A DNA stretch of 14,190 nt, from assembly GCA_025451715.1 (NCBI GenBank), contig JANWJY010000088.1:1-14190 (forward strand). The letters are read 5' to 3'. A program made the translations under genes and the position numbers. Each line of letters opens with the position of its first letter. Position 1 is the first letter of the stretch. Of the stretch, positions 1 through 7,017 are shown one piece after another. The stretch is from Fimbriimonadaceae bacterium. GTDB lineage: Bacteria; Armatimonadota; Fimbriimonadia; Fimbriimonadales; Fimbriimonadaceae. The notes beneath the pieces were generated by a model that saw nothing but the letters and a program-made list of their open reading frames with translations, was not told the origin of the DNA and ran no database searches.

Positions 1-666
1 GAACTCGACTCGCCGTTCTTCACCAAATACGTCTGGCGAGGGCTGAACGTCGTCGACGGCCCGGTCTGGCAGCCGTCGGTCACCGCATCGTATGGCGCAT
101 GGAGCCTCAACCTCTGGGGCAACTTCGAGATCGACGACTCCAGCGACTACGGCCCGGGGTTCGGGTCGGGCCGCGGAAAGTTCACGGAGGTCGACACGAC
201 GGTCGCGTACGGAGCGACCTCTGGCGACTGGGACTGGACTGCCGGGTACATCCGGTACGACTACCCTAACACAGGATTCGAGGAGACGAGCGAACTCTTT
301 GTGGGTGCGACACACGCAAGTGAGTGGTCACCCTCGATCGAACTCTACACGGACATTGATGCGGTGCACGGAACGGCCGCACTGCTTGGTGTGAGCAAGG
401 TACTTACTGCGAGCGAGAAGGGCGAGCTCGAAGTCAGTTTCGGGCTTGGATACGGCGACAGTGAATTCACCGCCTACTACCTTGGAACTGGCAAAGCTGG
501 CCTCACTGACGCAAGCGTCGGGCTGACCTACATTCACACAATCAACTCGACATCGAGCGTAACGGTCTATGGAAGCTTCTCGGCGCTTCTGAGCAAGGAC
601 TATGTGCCAGGAAACGGCAAACGCGACAACTTCGTGTTCGGCGTCGGCGTGACTGTTGGGTTCTAA
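1..666 (+). CDS. Porin-like outer-membrane beta-barrel protein, 5' end outside window (partial)
   Basis: Frame 1 is open from the first base to TAA at 664-666, giving 221 visible residues; the start lies upstream of the window. The visible part opens with FTKYVWRGL, a motif close to that at the N-terminus of TorF-like putative porins (S-x-YVWRG). The rest alternates polar and aromatic or hydrophobic residues as in amphipathic beta strands, for example WDWTAGYIRYDY, and the last residue is Phe after GVGVTVG, the usual C-terminal signature of BAM-inserted outer-membrane proteins. It probably forms a small barrel in the outer membrane; substrate unknown. Because the WRG motif normally sits near the mature N-terminus, little more than the signal peptide is likely to be missing. 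It converges with the next gene, with only 11 nt between stops. Confidence 0.75.
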   Translation, partial: ELDSPFFTKYVWRGLNVVDGPVWQPSVTASYGAWSLNLWGNFEIDDSSDYGPGFGSGRGKFTEVDTTVAYGATSGDWDWTAGYIRYDYPNTGFEETSELFVGATHASEWSPSIELYTDIDAVHGTAALLGVSKVLTASEKGELEVSFGLGYGDSEFTAYYLGTGKAGLTDASVGLTYIHTINSTSSVTVYGSFSALLSKDYVPGNGKRDNFVFGVGVTVGF

Positions 667-677
667 GGGGCCCACGG

Positions 678-1142
678 CTACTTCTTCTTCCACTGCGTGC
701 GGGCATCCTCGTACGCGGCGATAAACTTCTTGACGGTCATCTTTTTGATCGTCTTGCCGAGCACGTCGAGCGCGACGTCGTCTAGCTTCTTCACACGCAC
801 ACAGCTCTTGCCCATGTCGAGCTTCTTGCCTGTCTTTTTCCAATCGTTGACGAACGCTTTGCTAGCACTCTCGTCGGTATAGATGCAGAAGAGATAAATT
901 CCGATATGGTTCTTCTGGTTGCCGATCCCGGCAAAGGGCAGTGGCTGCTTCGGGTCGCAGTGGTAACCGGCCGGGTAGATACTGTGCGGAACGCTGTACC
1001 CGATCCCGCCGTACTGCATCGTTTCCTGAAACCCCTTGTCAAGGTTCTTGACGATCGTGCTTCGGATCGCCTCGATCACCTCCCTGCGGTCGTCCGGTAG
1101 TTCCTTGAGGAACTGCGCGACGGTCTTGGCCTTACTGGTCAT
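678..1142 (-). CDS. DUF1801 (YdhG-like) family protein
   Basis: A 154-residue soluble protein with no signal peptide. The N-terminal TVAQFLKELPDDRREVIEAI and the central strand pattern (QYGGIGYSVP, PLPFAGIGNQKNHIGIYLF) followed by a Lys-rich helix (KKTGKKLDMGKSCVRVKKLD) match the DUF1801 family, whose frataxin-like fold has no settled biochemical role. The length is normal for a single-domain member and the C-terminus ends in Lys residues. ATG at 1140-1142 is the only sensible start; I see no strong Shine-Dalgarno. It lies 16 nt downstream of the dioxygenase on the same strand and is probably co-transcribed with it, though the functional link is unclear. Confidence 0.8.
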   Translation of the reverse strand: MTSKAKTVAQFLKELPDDRREVIEAIRSTIVKNLDKGFQETMQYGGIGYSVPHSIYPAGYHCDPKQPLPFAGIGNQKNHIGIYLFCIYTDESASKAFVNDWKKTGKKLDMGKSCVRVKKLDDVALDVLGKTIKKMTVKKFIAAYEDARTQWKKK

Positions 1143-1158
1143 GCCGCCGTTTTACCCG

Positions 1159-1860
1159 TCAGGCGACCGGTGTGACGCCCAGCACGATCTCGAACTTCGC
1201 GGCGAGCTCACCGACCTTCGAGTCCTTGATCGGGTCGAACGGCACGATGACGCTCTGGCGCTGGCGCGTGTCTCGGATGCCGAGCAGGACCCCGTCGCGG
1301 TCGTTGCGCGGATCGCCCTTGACGTAACACTGCGTCGTGAGCAGTTCCCTCTGCGACTTGCTGACCTTTACGTGGATGTGGGGCGTGCGGCCAGGGTACG
1401 CGACCGGCTTGATCGTGCGGAACTTGTACGCGCCGTCGCTCGCGGTCTCGAACTTTCCATAGCCCTGGAAGTTCTTGTCGAGCCTGCCGCGGTTGTCGCT
1501 GCCGGTGTGGATGTACGCGCCGTTGTTGTCGACCTGCCATATCTCGATCAGCGCGCCCTTGACCGGCTCGCCCTTGGCGTCGAGGATGCGACCGCTCAGG
1601 TGAGTGATCTCGCCGACCGCTGGCGTCGTGTTCTTGCCGATGACGACCAGGTCGTTGTCGGTGTCGAGCGGGAGCCTGTCGGGGAAGAACGGCCCCTCGG
1701 TCTGCGCCGGGGTGCGGACCAGCTCCTGGGCGAAATCGCCGTCTTCGATGAACCTCAGGGCCTCCTCGGTGAAGAGCTTGAGCGCGGGCGCGGCGAAAGC
1801 ACCGACGGTGAGGGCGGCGAGGAAGTCGCGGCGGGAAAAGCGAGAGGTGAAGTGGTCCAT
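1159..1860 (-). CDS. Tat-exported intradiol ring-cleavage dioxygenase-like protein
   Basis: A 233-residue protein of the protocatechuate 3,4-dioxygenase / catechol 1,2-dioxygenase superfamily, which opens catechol-type rings between the two hydroxyls using non-haem Fe(III). The N-terminus has a twin-arginine signal (SRRDFLAAL, residues 9-17, then AFAAPA), so the enzyme probably folds with its metal in the cytoplasm before export. The core (residues about 84-230) holds LSGRILDAKGEPVKGALIEI and WQVDNNGAYIH. All four expected iron ligands can be placed by alignment with PcaH: Tyr116, Tyr155 (in VAYPGR), His161 and His163 (in PHIHVKV). Length suits a single-subunit extracellular member. No other aromatic-degradation gene is nearby, so the substrate is unknown. 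ATG at 1858-1860 gives the intact Tat signal. Confidence 0.88.
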   Translation of the reverse strand: MDHFTSRFSRRDFLAALTVGAFAAPALKLFTEEALRFIEDGDFAQELVRTPAQTEGPFFPDRLPLDTDNDLVVIGKNTTPAVGEITHLSGRILDAKGEPVKGALIEIWQVDNNGAYIHTGSDNRGRLDKNFQGYGKFETASDGAYKFRTIKPVAYPGRTPHIHVKVSKSQRELLTTQCYVKGDPRNDRDGVLLGIRDTRQRQSVIVPFDPIKDSKVGELAAKFEIVLGVTPVA

Positions 1861-1885
1861 TGCAGACTTATCAGTGCTTATACGG

Positions 1886-1910
1886 TTGGGCGCGCCGAAA
1901 GTGCGCCCAA
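1886..1910 (-). terminator. Inverted repeat after the exported-protein gene; possible terminator without T-tract
   Basis: TTGGGCGC (1886-1893) and GCGCCCAA (1903-1910) form a perfect 8-bp GC-rich stem with a 9-nt loop. On the minus strand it begins 3 nt after the TGA of the exported-protein gene (1914-1916) and lies upstream of the dioxygenase start. No run of T follows, so it is not a classical intrinsic terminator. It may instead be an mRNA 3'-end stabiliser or an operator for the dioxygenase. Confidence 0.4.
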
Positions 1911-1913
1911 GGC

Positions 1914-2582
1914 TCAGCTTTTCTTGACCAGCTTCAAGTCAGAGTCCTGGATCAGTCCGACGCCAGTCGAGTAGTACTTGTACTCCTTCACGCCCGGTTC
2001 GAGCGGGGTCGTCTCCTCGACCCTAAGGCAGTTCCTGTACGTTCCGGACGGCGTCTGCACCGTTGCGTCCGCAGCAACGATGACCGCACGGTCCATGGCG
2101 ACCCCCTGGGCGATCTCTTGGTAATAGGAGCGTCCGACAGTCGGCTTGCCGGGCATCATGAGCCCGAACTTCGCGCCTTTGACGCCCGAGAGCCACGCGC
2201 CCTCGTGGCTGACGACCCTCCCGTCCTTGTACATGTCGACGTCCTCGCCGAAGTAGTACACGTCGCTAGTCTTCGGGTCGATCGCGAAGTAGTTACGCGA
2301 CACCTCGATGACCTTGCCGTCCTCGTACTCCCTCTCCTCGACAATACGCGTCATGACGCCGTCCACCTTCTTCGTACGGTTGAACACGGTGATGACTAGC
2401 CGCGTGTCTCCGCCCACAAACTCCGATTTGAATCCAGGGACGAGCACAAAAAACGGGTTCGTGCCGGTCGTCACCAATGTGGACTTGTCGACTTTGAACT
2501 CCTGCTCCCAAACCTCCTGCGAATTCTGTCCGAGCAAAGCGACTGACAGGGCCGAAATGGCGAGGACCGACCTTGTAATCAT
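1914..2582 (-). CDS. Exported protein of unknown function
   Basis: From ATG at 2580-2582 the product is 222 residues. That start is preceded by AAGGA about 9 nt upstream and gives a clean signal peptide (MITRSVLAISALSVALLGQ, cut near residue 18-20). An upstream in-frame start at 2615 would only add residues to the n-region. The mature part is rich in beta-strand-like segments, with conserved-looking blocks: TNPFFVLVPGF, NYFAIDPKTSDVYYFGEDVD, a small MPGKPTVGRSYYQE block, and a C-terminal VEETTPLEPGVKEYKYYSTG followed by VGLI. Such 'PGV.E.KYY..GVGLI' endings occur in conserved hypothetical secreted proteins of soil bacteria. I know no function for them. No catalytic motif or lipobox Cys is visible. 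It is divergent from the fucosidase gene across 107 bp. Confidence 0.72.
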   Translation of the reverse strand: MITRSVLAISALSVALLGQNSQEVWEQEFKVDKSTLVTTGTNPFFVLVPGFKSEFVGGDTRLVITVFNRTKKVDGVMTRIVEEREYEDGKVIEVSRNYFAIDPKTSDVYYFGEDVDMYKDGRVVSHEGAWLSGVKGAKFGLMMPGKPTVGRSYYQEIAQGVAMDRAVIVAADATVQTPSGTYRNCLRVEETTPLEPGVKEYKYYSTGVGLIQDSDLKLVKKS

Positions 2583-2602
2583 AGTGAGGTTCCTTCGTCT
2601 AC

Positions 2603-2631
2603 ATTCTACGGGCAAGCTGCTGGACTGTTAC
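2603..2631 (-). promoter_or_regulatory. Candidate promoter for the exported-protein gene
   Basis: On the minus strand TAGAAT (2603-2608) is a good -10 match, 20 nt before the ATG at 2582. A weak -35-like GTAACA (2626-2631) sits 17 bp further upstream. The leader would include the AAGGA ribosome site. Assigned by sequence resemblance only. Confidence 0.35.
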
Positions 2632-2671
2632 CTGCACGGCCCCTTTTTGCTTCGATGCCGTGCTCCCAATG

Positions 2672-2677
2672 TAAACT
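2672..2677 (+). promoter_or_regulatory. Candidate -10 box (TAAACT) directly before the fucosidase ATG
   Basis: TAAACT ends 12 nt before ATG 2690. A TTGCTT at 2647-2652 could be a -35 element, although the 19-bp spacer is long. No Shine-Dalgarno lies between this box and the start, so the transcript would have only a few leader bases. The same hexamer precedes the sigma-factor gene at 9687-9692. Confidence 0.4.
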
Positions 2678-2689
2678 CCATACAGTGCC

Positions 2690-4762
2690 ATGCTCAGCCT
2701 CATCCTGCTCATGACGACCACCCAAGACCCGCCCGAGCCGGTCGGCCCGTTGCCTAGCGCGAACCAGATGGCTTGGCACGCGCGGCAGTACTACGCGTTC
2801 GTCCACTTCGGGCCCAACACGTTCACGGGCGTCGAGTGGGGCCACGGCACCGAGGATCCGAAGGTCTTCAACCCGACCGAGCTCGACGCGCGGCAGTGGT
2901 GCCGCACTTTCAAAGAGGCGGGGATGACCGGCGTGATCATCACCGCGAAGCACCACGACGGCTTCGCACTGTGGCAGAGCAAGTACACGTCGCACGGCGT
3001 GATGTCGAGCAAGTGGCGCGACGGCAAGGGCGACGTGCTGAAAGACCTGAGCGAGGCGTGCAAGGAGTACGGGCTCTGGATGGGCGTGTACCTCTCGCCG
3101 TGGGACCGCAACCACCCGACTTACGGCAGCGAGCTCTACAACGACACGTTCGTCGCGATGCTCGAAGAAGTGCTTTCGAACTACGGCGACATGAAGGAGG
3201 TGTGGTTCGACGGCGCGAACGGCGAGGGCCCAAACGGAAAACGGCAAGTGTACGACTGGCCGCGGTTCGAGGCGACGGTGCGCAAGTTCGCTCCGAACGC
3301 CGTGATCTTCCACGACGGCGGCGACGTGCGCTGGGTCGGAAACGAGAGCGGCTTCGTCGGTGAGACGAACTGGAACTTTCTTCCCTCGGGCCATTGGGCC
3401 GGCGACCAGTCGATCTACAAGTTCTTGAACGAAGGCGATCCGAAGGGCGACAAGTACTCGCCAGGCGAGTGCGACGTCTCGATCCGTCCGGGGTGGTTCT
3501 GGCGGGAGTCGGAGAACGACCGAGTCAAGTCTCTGGAGCAGCTCAAACAGATCTGGTACCGGTCGGTCGGCCACGGTGGGAACCTGCTGCTCAACGTGCC
3601 GCCCGATACGCGCGGACTGATCCACGAGAACGACGCGCGCGCGCTGATGGAGTTCCGAAGGTGGCAGAATGCTCTCTATGCGGAGAACTTGGCGTTCTCC
3701 GCGCGCGCCACTGCGACGTCCCAGGCGCCTGGCCACGGGGCCGGCGCGGTGACGGGATTGCAAGGAAGAAGCGGGCACAACTGGATGCCGCAAGTGAATG
3801 ACTCCGCTCCGGCGATCGCCCTGTCATGGAACGAAGAAAAGACGTTCGACCATGTCGTCCTCTGCGAACCCGTCTCGCTTGGTCAGCGAGTGAGTGCGTT
3901 CCGACTTGATGTCAACGGAACGACAGTCGCACGAGGCACCACGGTCGGATACTCGCGGATGGTTCAGTTCCCTACGGTCACGGGGAAGAAGATCAGGATT
4001 GTCATCGAAGGGTCACGAGGCGTGCCCTTGCTCTCACGCGTGATGGTGTACTGCGGCGATCCGAGTGTCGAGATCGTAACGGATTCTCTGGCCTTCATCG
4101 ACAGCACGACTGCAACGGTTCGCTCGAACAACCCTCGCGCAACGATCCGATACACGCTCGACGGTACGGTTCCAACGTCAAGCTCCACAAAGTACACCGG
4201 CCCGATCAAGATCACTGAGTCTTGCACGTTGAGGGCGGTTGCGCTCTTCAACGGCATGAAAAGCGTCAAGTCGGCGTCAGCGGCGTTCAGGAAGTACGAG
4301 AGGAGCGAACTCCGGCACCCGATCATATTCATCCGTGCGCCAGACCCTGGCCTACGCTATCGATACTACGAGCAAGGATGGCAGACCCTTGATCAGTTCA
4401 CGGACGCAAAGGAGACTTCGAGCGGTGTCAGCCTCAACGGGCTCGACCTGTCGCACCGATCGCGCGACGAGCACTTCGCGTTCGTGTTCGACGGCGTCAT
4501 CTCGGTCCCTGAGGACGGCATCTACACGTTCAAGCTCACCAGCGACGACGGGAGCCGCCTGTACATCGGAGACGACCGGATCATCGACAACGACGGCCTG
4601 CACGGCATGGAGACGAAACAAGGCATTGCGCCGCTCGCAGCCGGATACCACCACGTTCGCGTCGAGTACTTCAATGCGGCTGGCGGAATGGGGCTGAAGC
4701 TGGAGTGGCAAGGACCGGGCGTAAGGACCGGCCCGGTGCCGGCAACAGCGTTTAGTCATTAG
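2690..4762 (+). CDS. Alpha-L-fucosidase (GH29, subfamily B-like) with CHB_HEX_C-like and PA14 domains
   Basis: A 690-residue retaining fucosidase that removes terminal L-fucose from glycans. The GH29 catalytic domain spans about residues 25-335: FVHFGPNTF (His39), TAKHHDGF (His88-His89), VWFDGANG with the predicted nucleophile Asp174, and VGNESG with Glu219 a plausible acid/base by spacing. The pattern GGNLLLNVPPDTRGLI resembles the alpha-1,3/1,4-specific GH29-B group. Next come a discoidin/F5/8-like beta region (about 341-457), a chitobiase C-terminal-like repeat (about 468-534, IRYTLDGTVPTSS) and a C-terminal PA14 domain (about 553-685, with TSDDGSRLYIGD), all typical of extracellular glycan enzymes. 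The signal peptide is minimal (MLSLILLMTTTQ), so export is inferred. ATG 2690 is preferred; ATG 2711 would remove the hydrophobic stretch. It heads the sugar ABC operon. Confidence 0.92.
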   Translation: MLSLILLMTTTQDPPEPVGPLPSANQMAWHARQYYAFVHFGPNTFTGVEWGHGTEDPKVFNPTELDARQWCRTFKEAGMTGVIITAKHHDGFALWQSKYTSHGVMSSKWRDGKGDVLKDLSEACKEYGLWMGVYLSPWDRNHPTYGSELYNDTFVAMLEEVLSNYGDMKEVWFDGANGEGPNGKRQVYDWPRFEATVRKFAPNAVIFHDGGDVRWVGNESGFVGETNWNFLPSGHWAGDQSIYKFLNEGDPKGDKYSPGECDVSIRPGWFWRESENDRVKSLEQLKQIWYRSVGHGGNLLLNVPPDTRGLIHENDARALMEFRRWQNALYAENLAFSARATATSQAPGHGAGAVTGLQGRSGHNWMPQVNDSAPAIALSWNEEKTFDHVVLCEPVSLGQRVSAFRLDVNGTTVARGTTVGYSRMVQFPTVTGKKIRIVIEGSRGVPLLSRVMVYCGDPSVEIVTDSLAFIDSTTATVRSNNPRATIRYTLDGTVPTSSSTKYTGPIKITESCTLRAVALFNGMKSVKSASAAFRKYERSELRHPIIFIRAPDPGLRYRYYEQGWQTLDQFTDAKETSSGVSLNGLDLSHRSRDEHFAFVFDGVISVPEDGIYTFKLTSDDGSRLYIGDDRIIDNDGLHGMETKQGIAPLAAGYHHVRVEYFNAAGGMGLKLEWQGPGVRTGPVPATAFSH

Positions 4763-4765
4763 TTC

Positions 4766-4814
4766 GGAGGCTCGGATGCCGGACAAGACCGGTGCGTCCG
4801 ATACGTCATATTAG
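4766..4814 (+). promoter_or_regulatory. Structured leader with a 12-codon ORF between fucosidase and binding-protein genes
   Basis: GGAGG (4766-4770) is followed after 5 nt by ATG 4776 and a 12-codon ORF (MPDKTGASDTSY) ending in TAG 4812-4814, four bases before ATG 4819 of the binding-protein gene. The start codon lies inside a possible hairpin: GGATG + CCGG (4774-4782), loop ACAAGA, then CCGG + CGTCC (4789-4799) with a 2-nt bulge. The main start lacks its own Shine-Dalgarno, so translation may be coupled through this mini-ORF, or the hairpin may set expression or mRNA stability. Coding is unproven. Confidence 0.4.
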
Positions 4815-4818
4815 TCGT

Positions 4819-6138
4819 ATGGTCGGCCGCTTCGTCATGCCCGCCGTCGTGTTGCTCGTGCTCGGCGCGTTCGTCGTCAGCGAGCGCGTCGTGCAGGAGC
4901 AGCACGACGACGGCAAGATCCACGTCACCTACTGGGAGAAGTGGACCGGCATCGAGTTCGACGCGATCAAGAGAGTCGTCGACGAGTACAACCGCTCGCA
5001 GGACAAGATCCACGTCGACCTGCTCAGCGTCAGCGGCATCCACAACAAGACCCTGATGGCGACCGCCGCGGGCGTCCCGCCCGACGTCGCGGGGCTCTTC
5101 GGCCCGAACATCGCACAGTACTTCCACGACCGCGCCGTCATCCCGCTCGACGAGATGTGTGCTGAGGCGGGGATCACAAGAGACGACTACATCCCGATCT
5201 ATTGGGACATCTGCACGTTCGAGGGCACGCTTTACGCGCTCCCCGCGACACCGGCGAGCACAGCGCTGCACTACAACACACGACTCTACAAAGAGGCGGG
5301 CTTCACCAAACCACCCGAGACGATCGAGGAGATGGACGCATACGCGGTGAAGCTGACGAAGAAGGATTCAAACGGCGACATCGTGCAGGCCGGTTTCATG
5401 CACCAGGAGCCCGGGTGGTGGAACTGGGGCTGGGGCTTCGTATTCGGGGGCGAGCTCTGGGACGGCGAAAGCAAGATCACTTGCGACTCTCCCGACAACG
5501 TGCGCGCGTTCACGTGGTTGCAGGACTATTCAAGAAAGTACGGCACGAGCAAGCTGCAGAACTTCAAGAGCGGGTTTGGCGCGTTCGCGTCGCCACAGAA
5601 CGCTTTCATGTCGGAGAAGGTCGCGATGGTACTGCAGGGCGGCTGGATGGGCAACTTCATCTCGCAGTTCAAGCCCGACCTGCAGTGGGCTGCTGCGCCG
5701 TTCCCATACCCCAAGGACAAGCCAGAGCTGAAGGGCCGCACGTTCGCCGACCTCGACATCCTCGTGATCCCGCGCGGCGCGAAGCACCCGAAAGAGGCGT
5801 TCGAGTTCATCAAGTTCGTGCAATCGCAGAAGGGGATGGAGATGCTCTGCCTCGGCCAGACGAAGCACTCGCCCCTCGCGAAGTCGAGCCCCGAGTTCTA
5901 CGCGAAGCACCCGAACCCGTACATTCGGCTCTTCACCGACATGCCAAAGAACGACAGTGTGGTCTCGCCGCCGAAGATCGCGATCTGGCCCGAGTACAGC
6001 TCTGAGTTGCGCAACGCCTTCGACGAGATCTTCATTGAGCTGAAGGACCCGCAGACCGTGCTCGCAAGAGTGCGAACGCGAATGCAGCCGGCCCTCGACC
6101 GATACCTGCGCGAAAAGGCGCTGAGGCAGGGCGAGTGA
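4819..6138 (+). CDS. Extracellular sugar-binding protein of an ABC transporter (SBP family 1)
   Basis: A 439-residue high-affinity solute-binding protein that would capture a mono- or oligosaccharide and deliver it to the two permeases encoded next. The N-terminus is one hydrophobic segment (MPAVVLLVLGAFVV), a signal peptide or anchor with no lipobox Cys. The mature part shows the family 1 pattern: IHVTYWEKWTG, then YNRSQDKIHVDLLSV, PPDVAGLFGPN, a hinge block LYALPATPASTALHYNTRLY, and the C-lobe KVAMVLQGGWMGNF. Trp-rich NWGWGF near the cleft would suit sugar stacking. ATG 4819 is chosen; GTG 4792 in the same frame would add nine residues (MRPIRHISR) with a basic n-region and cannot be excluded. 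The stop overlaps the next gene by 4 nt. The fucosidase upstream suggests fucose or a fucosylated or de-fucosylated glycan as cargo, which is inference. Confidence 0.9.
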   Translation: MVGRFVMPAVVLLVLGAFVVSERVVQEQHDDGKIHVTYWEKWTGIEFDAIKRVVDEYNRSQDKIHVDLLSVSGIHNKTLMATAAGVPPDVAGLFGPNIAQYFHDRAVIPLDEMCAEAGITRDDYIPIYWDICTFEGTLYALPATPASTALHYNTRLYKEAGFTKPPETIEEMDAYAVKLTKKDSNGDIVQAGFMHQEPGWWNWGWGFVFGGELWDGESKITCDSPDNVRAFTWLQDYSRKYGTSKLQNFKSGFGAFASPQNAFMSEKVAMVLQGGWMGNFISQFKPDLQWAAAPFPYPKDKPELKGRTFADLDILVIPRGAKHPKEAFEFIKFVQSQKGMEMLCLGQTKHSPLAKSSPEFYAKHPNPYIRLFTDMPKNDSVVSPPKIAIWPEYSSELRNAFDEIFIELKDPQTVLARVRTRMQPALDRYLREKALRQGE

Positions 6139-7016
6139 CCTTCCGCAAGACCGAAGCGCGCAACGGTTACCTGTTCGCAATGCCGTGGTTCATCGGGTTC
6201 GGACTGTTCCTCGCGTACCCGATCATCGCGTCGGTCTACTTCAGCTTCACAGAGTACTCGGTTCTCAAGCCGCCGATCTGGGTCGGGACTGAGAACTATG
6301 AGACGCTGTTCGCAGACGAAGTGTTTTGGAAGACGCTCGGCAACACGCTGTTCTTCGCGGCCCTTTACGTGCCTCTGGCGACGCTGCTCGCGTTTGGTCT
6401 CGCGCTGTTGTTGAACTCCAAGGTGCGGTTCATGGCCGTGTACCGCACGGTGTTCTTCATGCCGTCGCTGGTACCGGTCGTGTCGCTCGTCATTCTTTGG
6501 ATGTGGCTGTTCAACGGCGAGCACGGTCTGATCAACAACGCGCTCGGCTGGGTCGGCATCACCGGCCCAGGATGGCTCACCGACACGGCGTGGTCGAAGC
6601 CCGCGATCGTGTTCATGTCGCTGTGGGGCGTCGGCAACGCGATGGTGATCTATCTCGCCGGCCTGCAGGAGGTGCCGCAACAGCTCTATGAGGCAGCTGA
6701 CCTCGACGGCGCGACCCCGTGGCAGAAGACGAAGAGCGTTACGATCCCGCTCGTTTCGCCGGTGATCCTCTTCAACGTCGTGATGGGAATCATCGGCTCG
6801 CTGCAGATCTTCACCCAGCCGTATGTGATGTCCGAAGACGGCTCGCCCTCGCGCTCGATTTACTTCTACTCGATGTACCTCTTCGACAACGCTTTCAAGT
6901 ACCACAAGATGGGCTACGCGAGCGCGATGGCGTGGATCATGTTCCTCGTGATCTTCCTTCTGACGCTCGTCGCGCTGAAGTTCGCCGAAAAGCGCGTTCA
7001 CTACGAGGGAGGATAG
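6135..7016 (+). CDS. ABC sugar transporter permease, MalF/UgpA type
   Basis: A 293-residue inner-membrane permease of the carbohydrate CUT1 type. Six hydrophobic stretches are visible, at about residues 12-36, 70-93, 108-128, 155-176, 205-227 and 262-283. The cytoplasmic EAA loop that docks on the ATPase is at 186-205 (EAADLDGATPWQKTKSVTIP). It starts with GTG in a GTGA overlap with the binding-protein stop (6135-6138), so translation is probably coupled. Length and the short N-terminus fit UgpA/LacF-like permeases rather than the longer E. coli MalF. It should pair with the next gene product as a heterodimer. Confidence 0.92.
   Translation: MTFRKTEARNGYLFAMPWFIGFGLFLAYPIIASVYFSFTEYSVLKPPIWVGTENYETLFADEVFWKTLGNTLFFAALYVPLATLLAFGLALLLNSKVRFMAVYRTVFFMPSLVPVVSLVILWMWLFNGEHGLINNALGWVGITGPGWLTDTAWSKPAIVFMSLWGVGNAMVIYLAGLQEVPQQLYEAADLDGATPWQKTKSVTIPLVSPVILFNVVMGIIGSLQIFTQPYVMSEDGSPSRSIYFYSMYLFDNAFKYHKMGYASAMAWIMFLVIFLLTLVALKFAEKRVHYEGG
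7006..7012 (+). promoter_or_regulatory. Strong ribosome binding site for the second permease
   Basis: GAGGGAGG-type sequence (GGAGG at 7008-7012) lies 5 nt before GTG 7018 and overlaps the end of the preceding gene. It settles the GTG start. Confidence 0.65.
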
Positions 7017-7017
7017 C

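Noticed and set aside
667..677. GGGGCCC palindrome between convergent genes as a terminator
   Set aside because: Six self-complementary bases with no loop and no T-tract cannot form a useful hairpin.
1036..1974. 312-codon plus-strand ORF opposite the dioxygenase
   Set aside because: The composition is Asp/Arg/Val-biased with no motif, and the opposite strand encodes an intradiol dioxygenase with all iron ligands.
2606..3793. 395-codon minus-strand ORF opposite the fucosidase
   Set aside because: Its product is Arg/Val/His-rich with no domain, and it is the complement of a strongly conserved GH29 gene. It is a GC-driven shadow.
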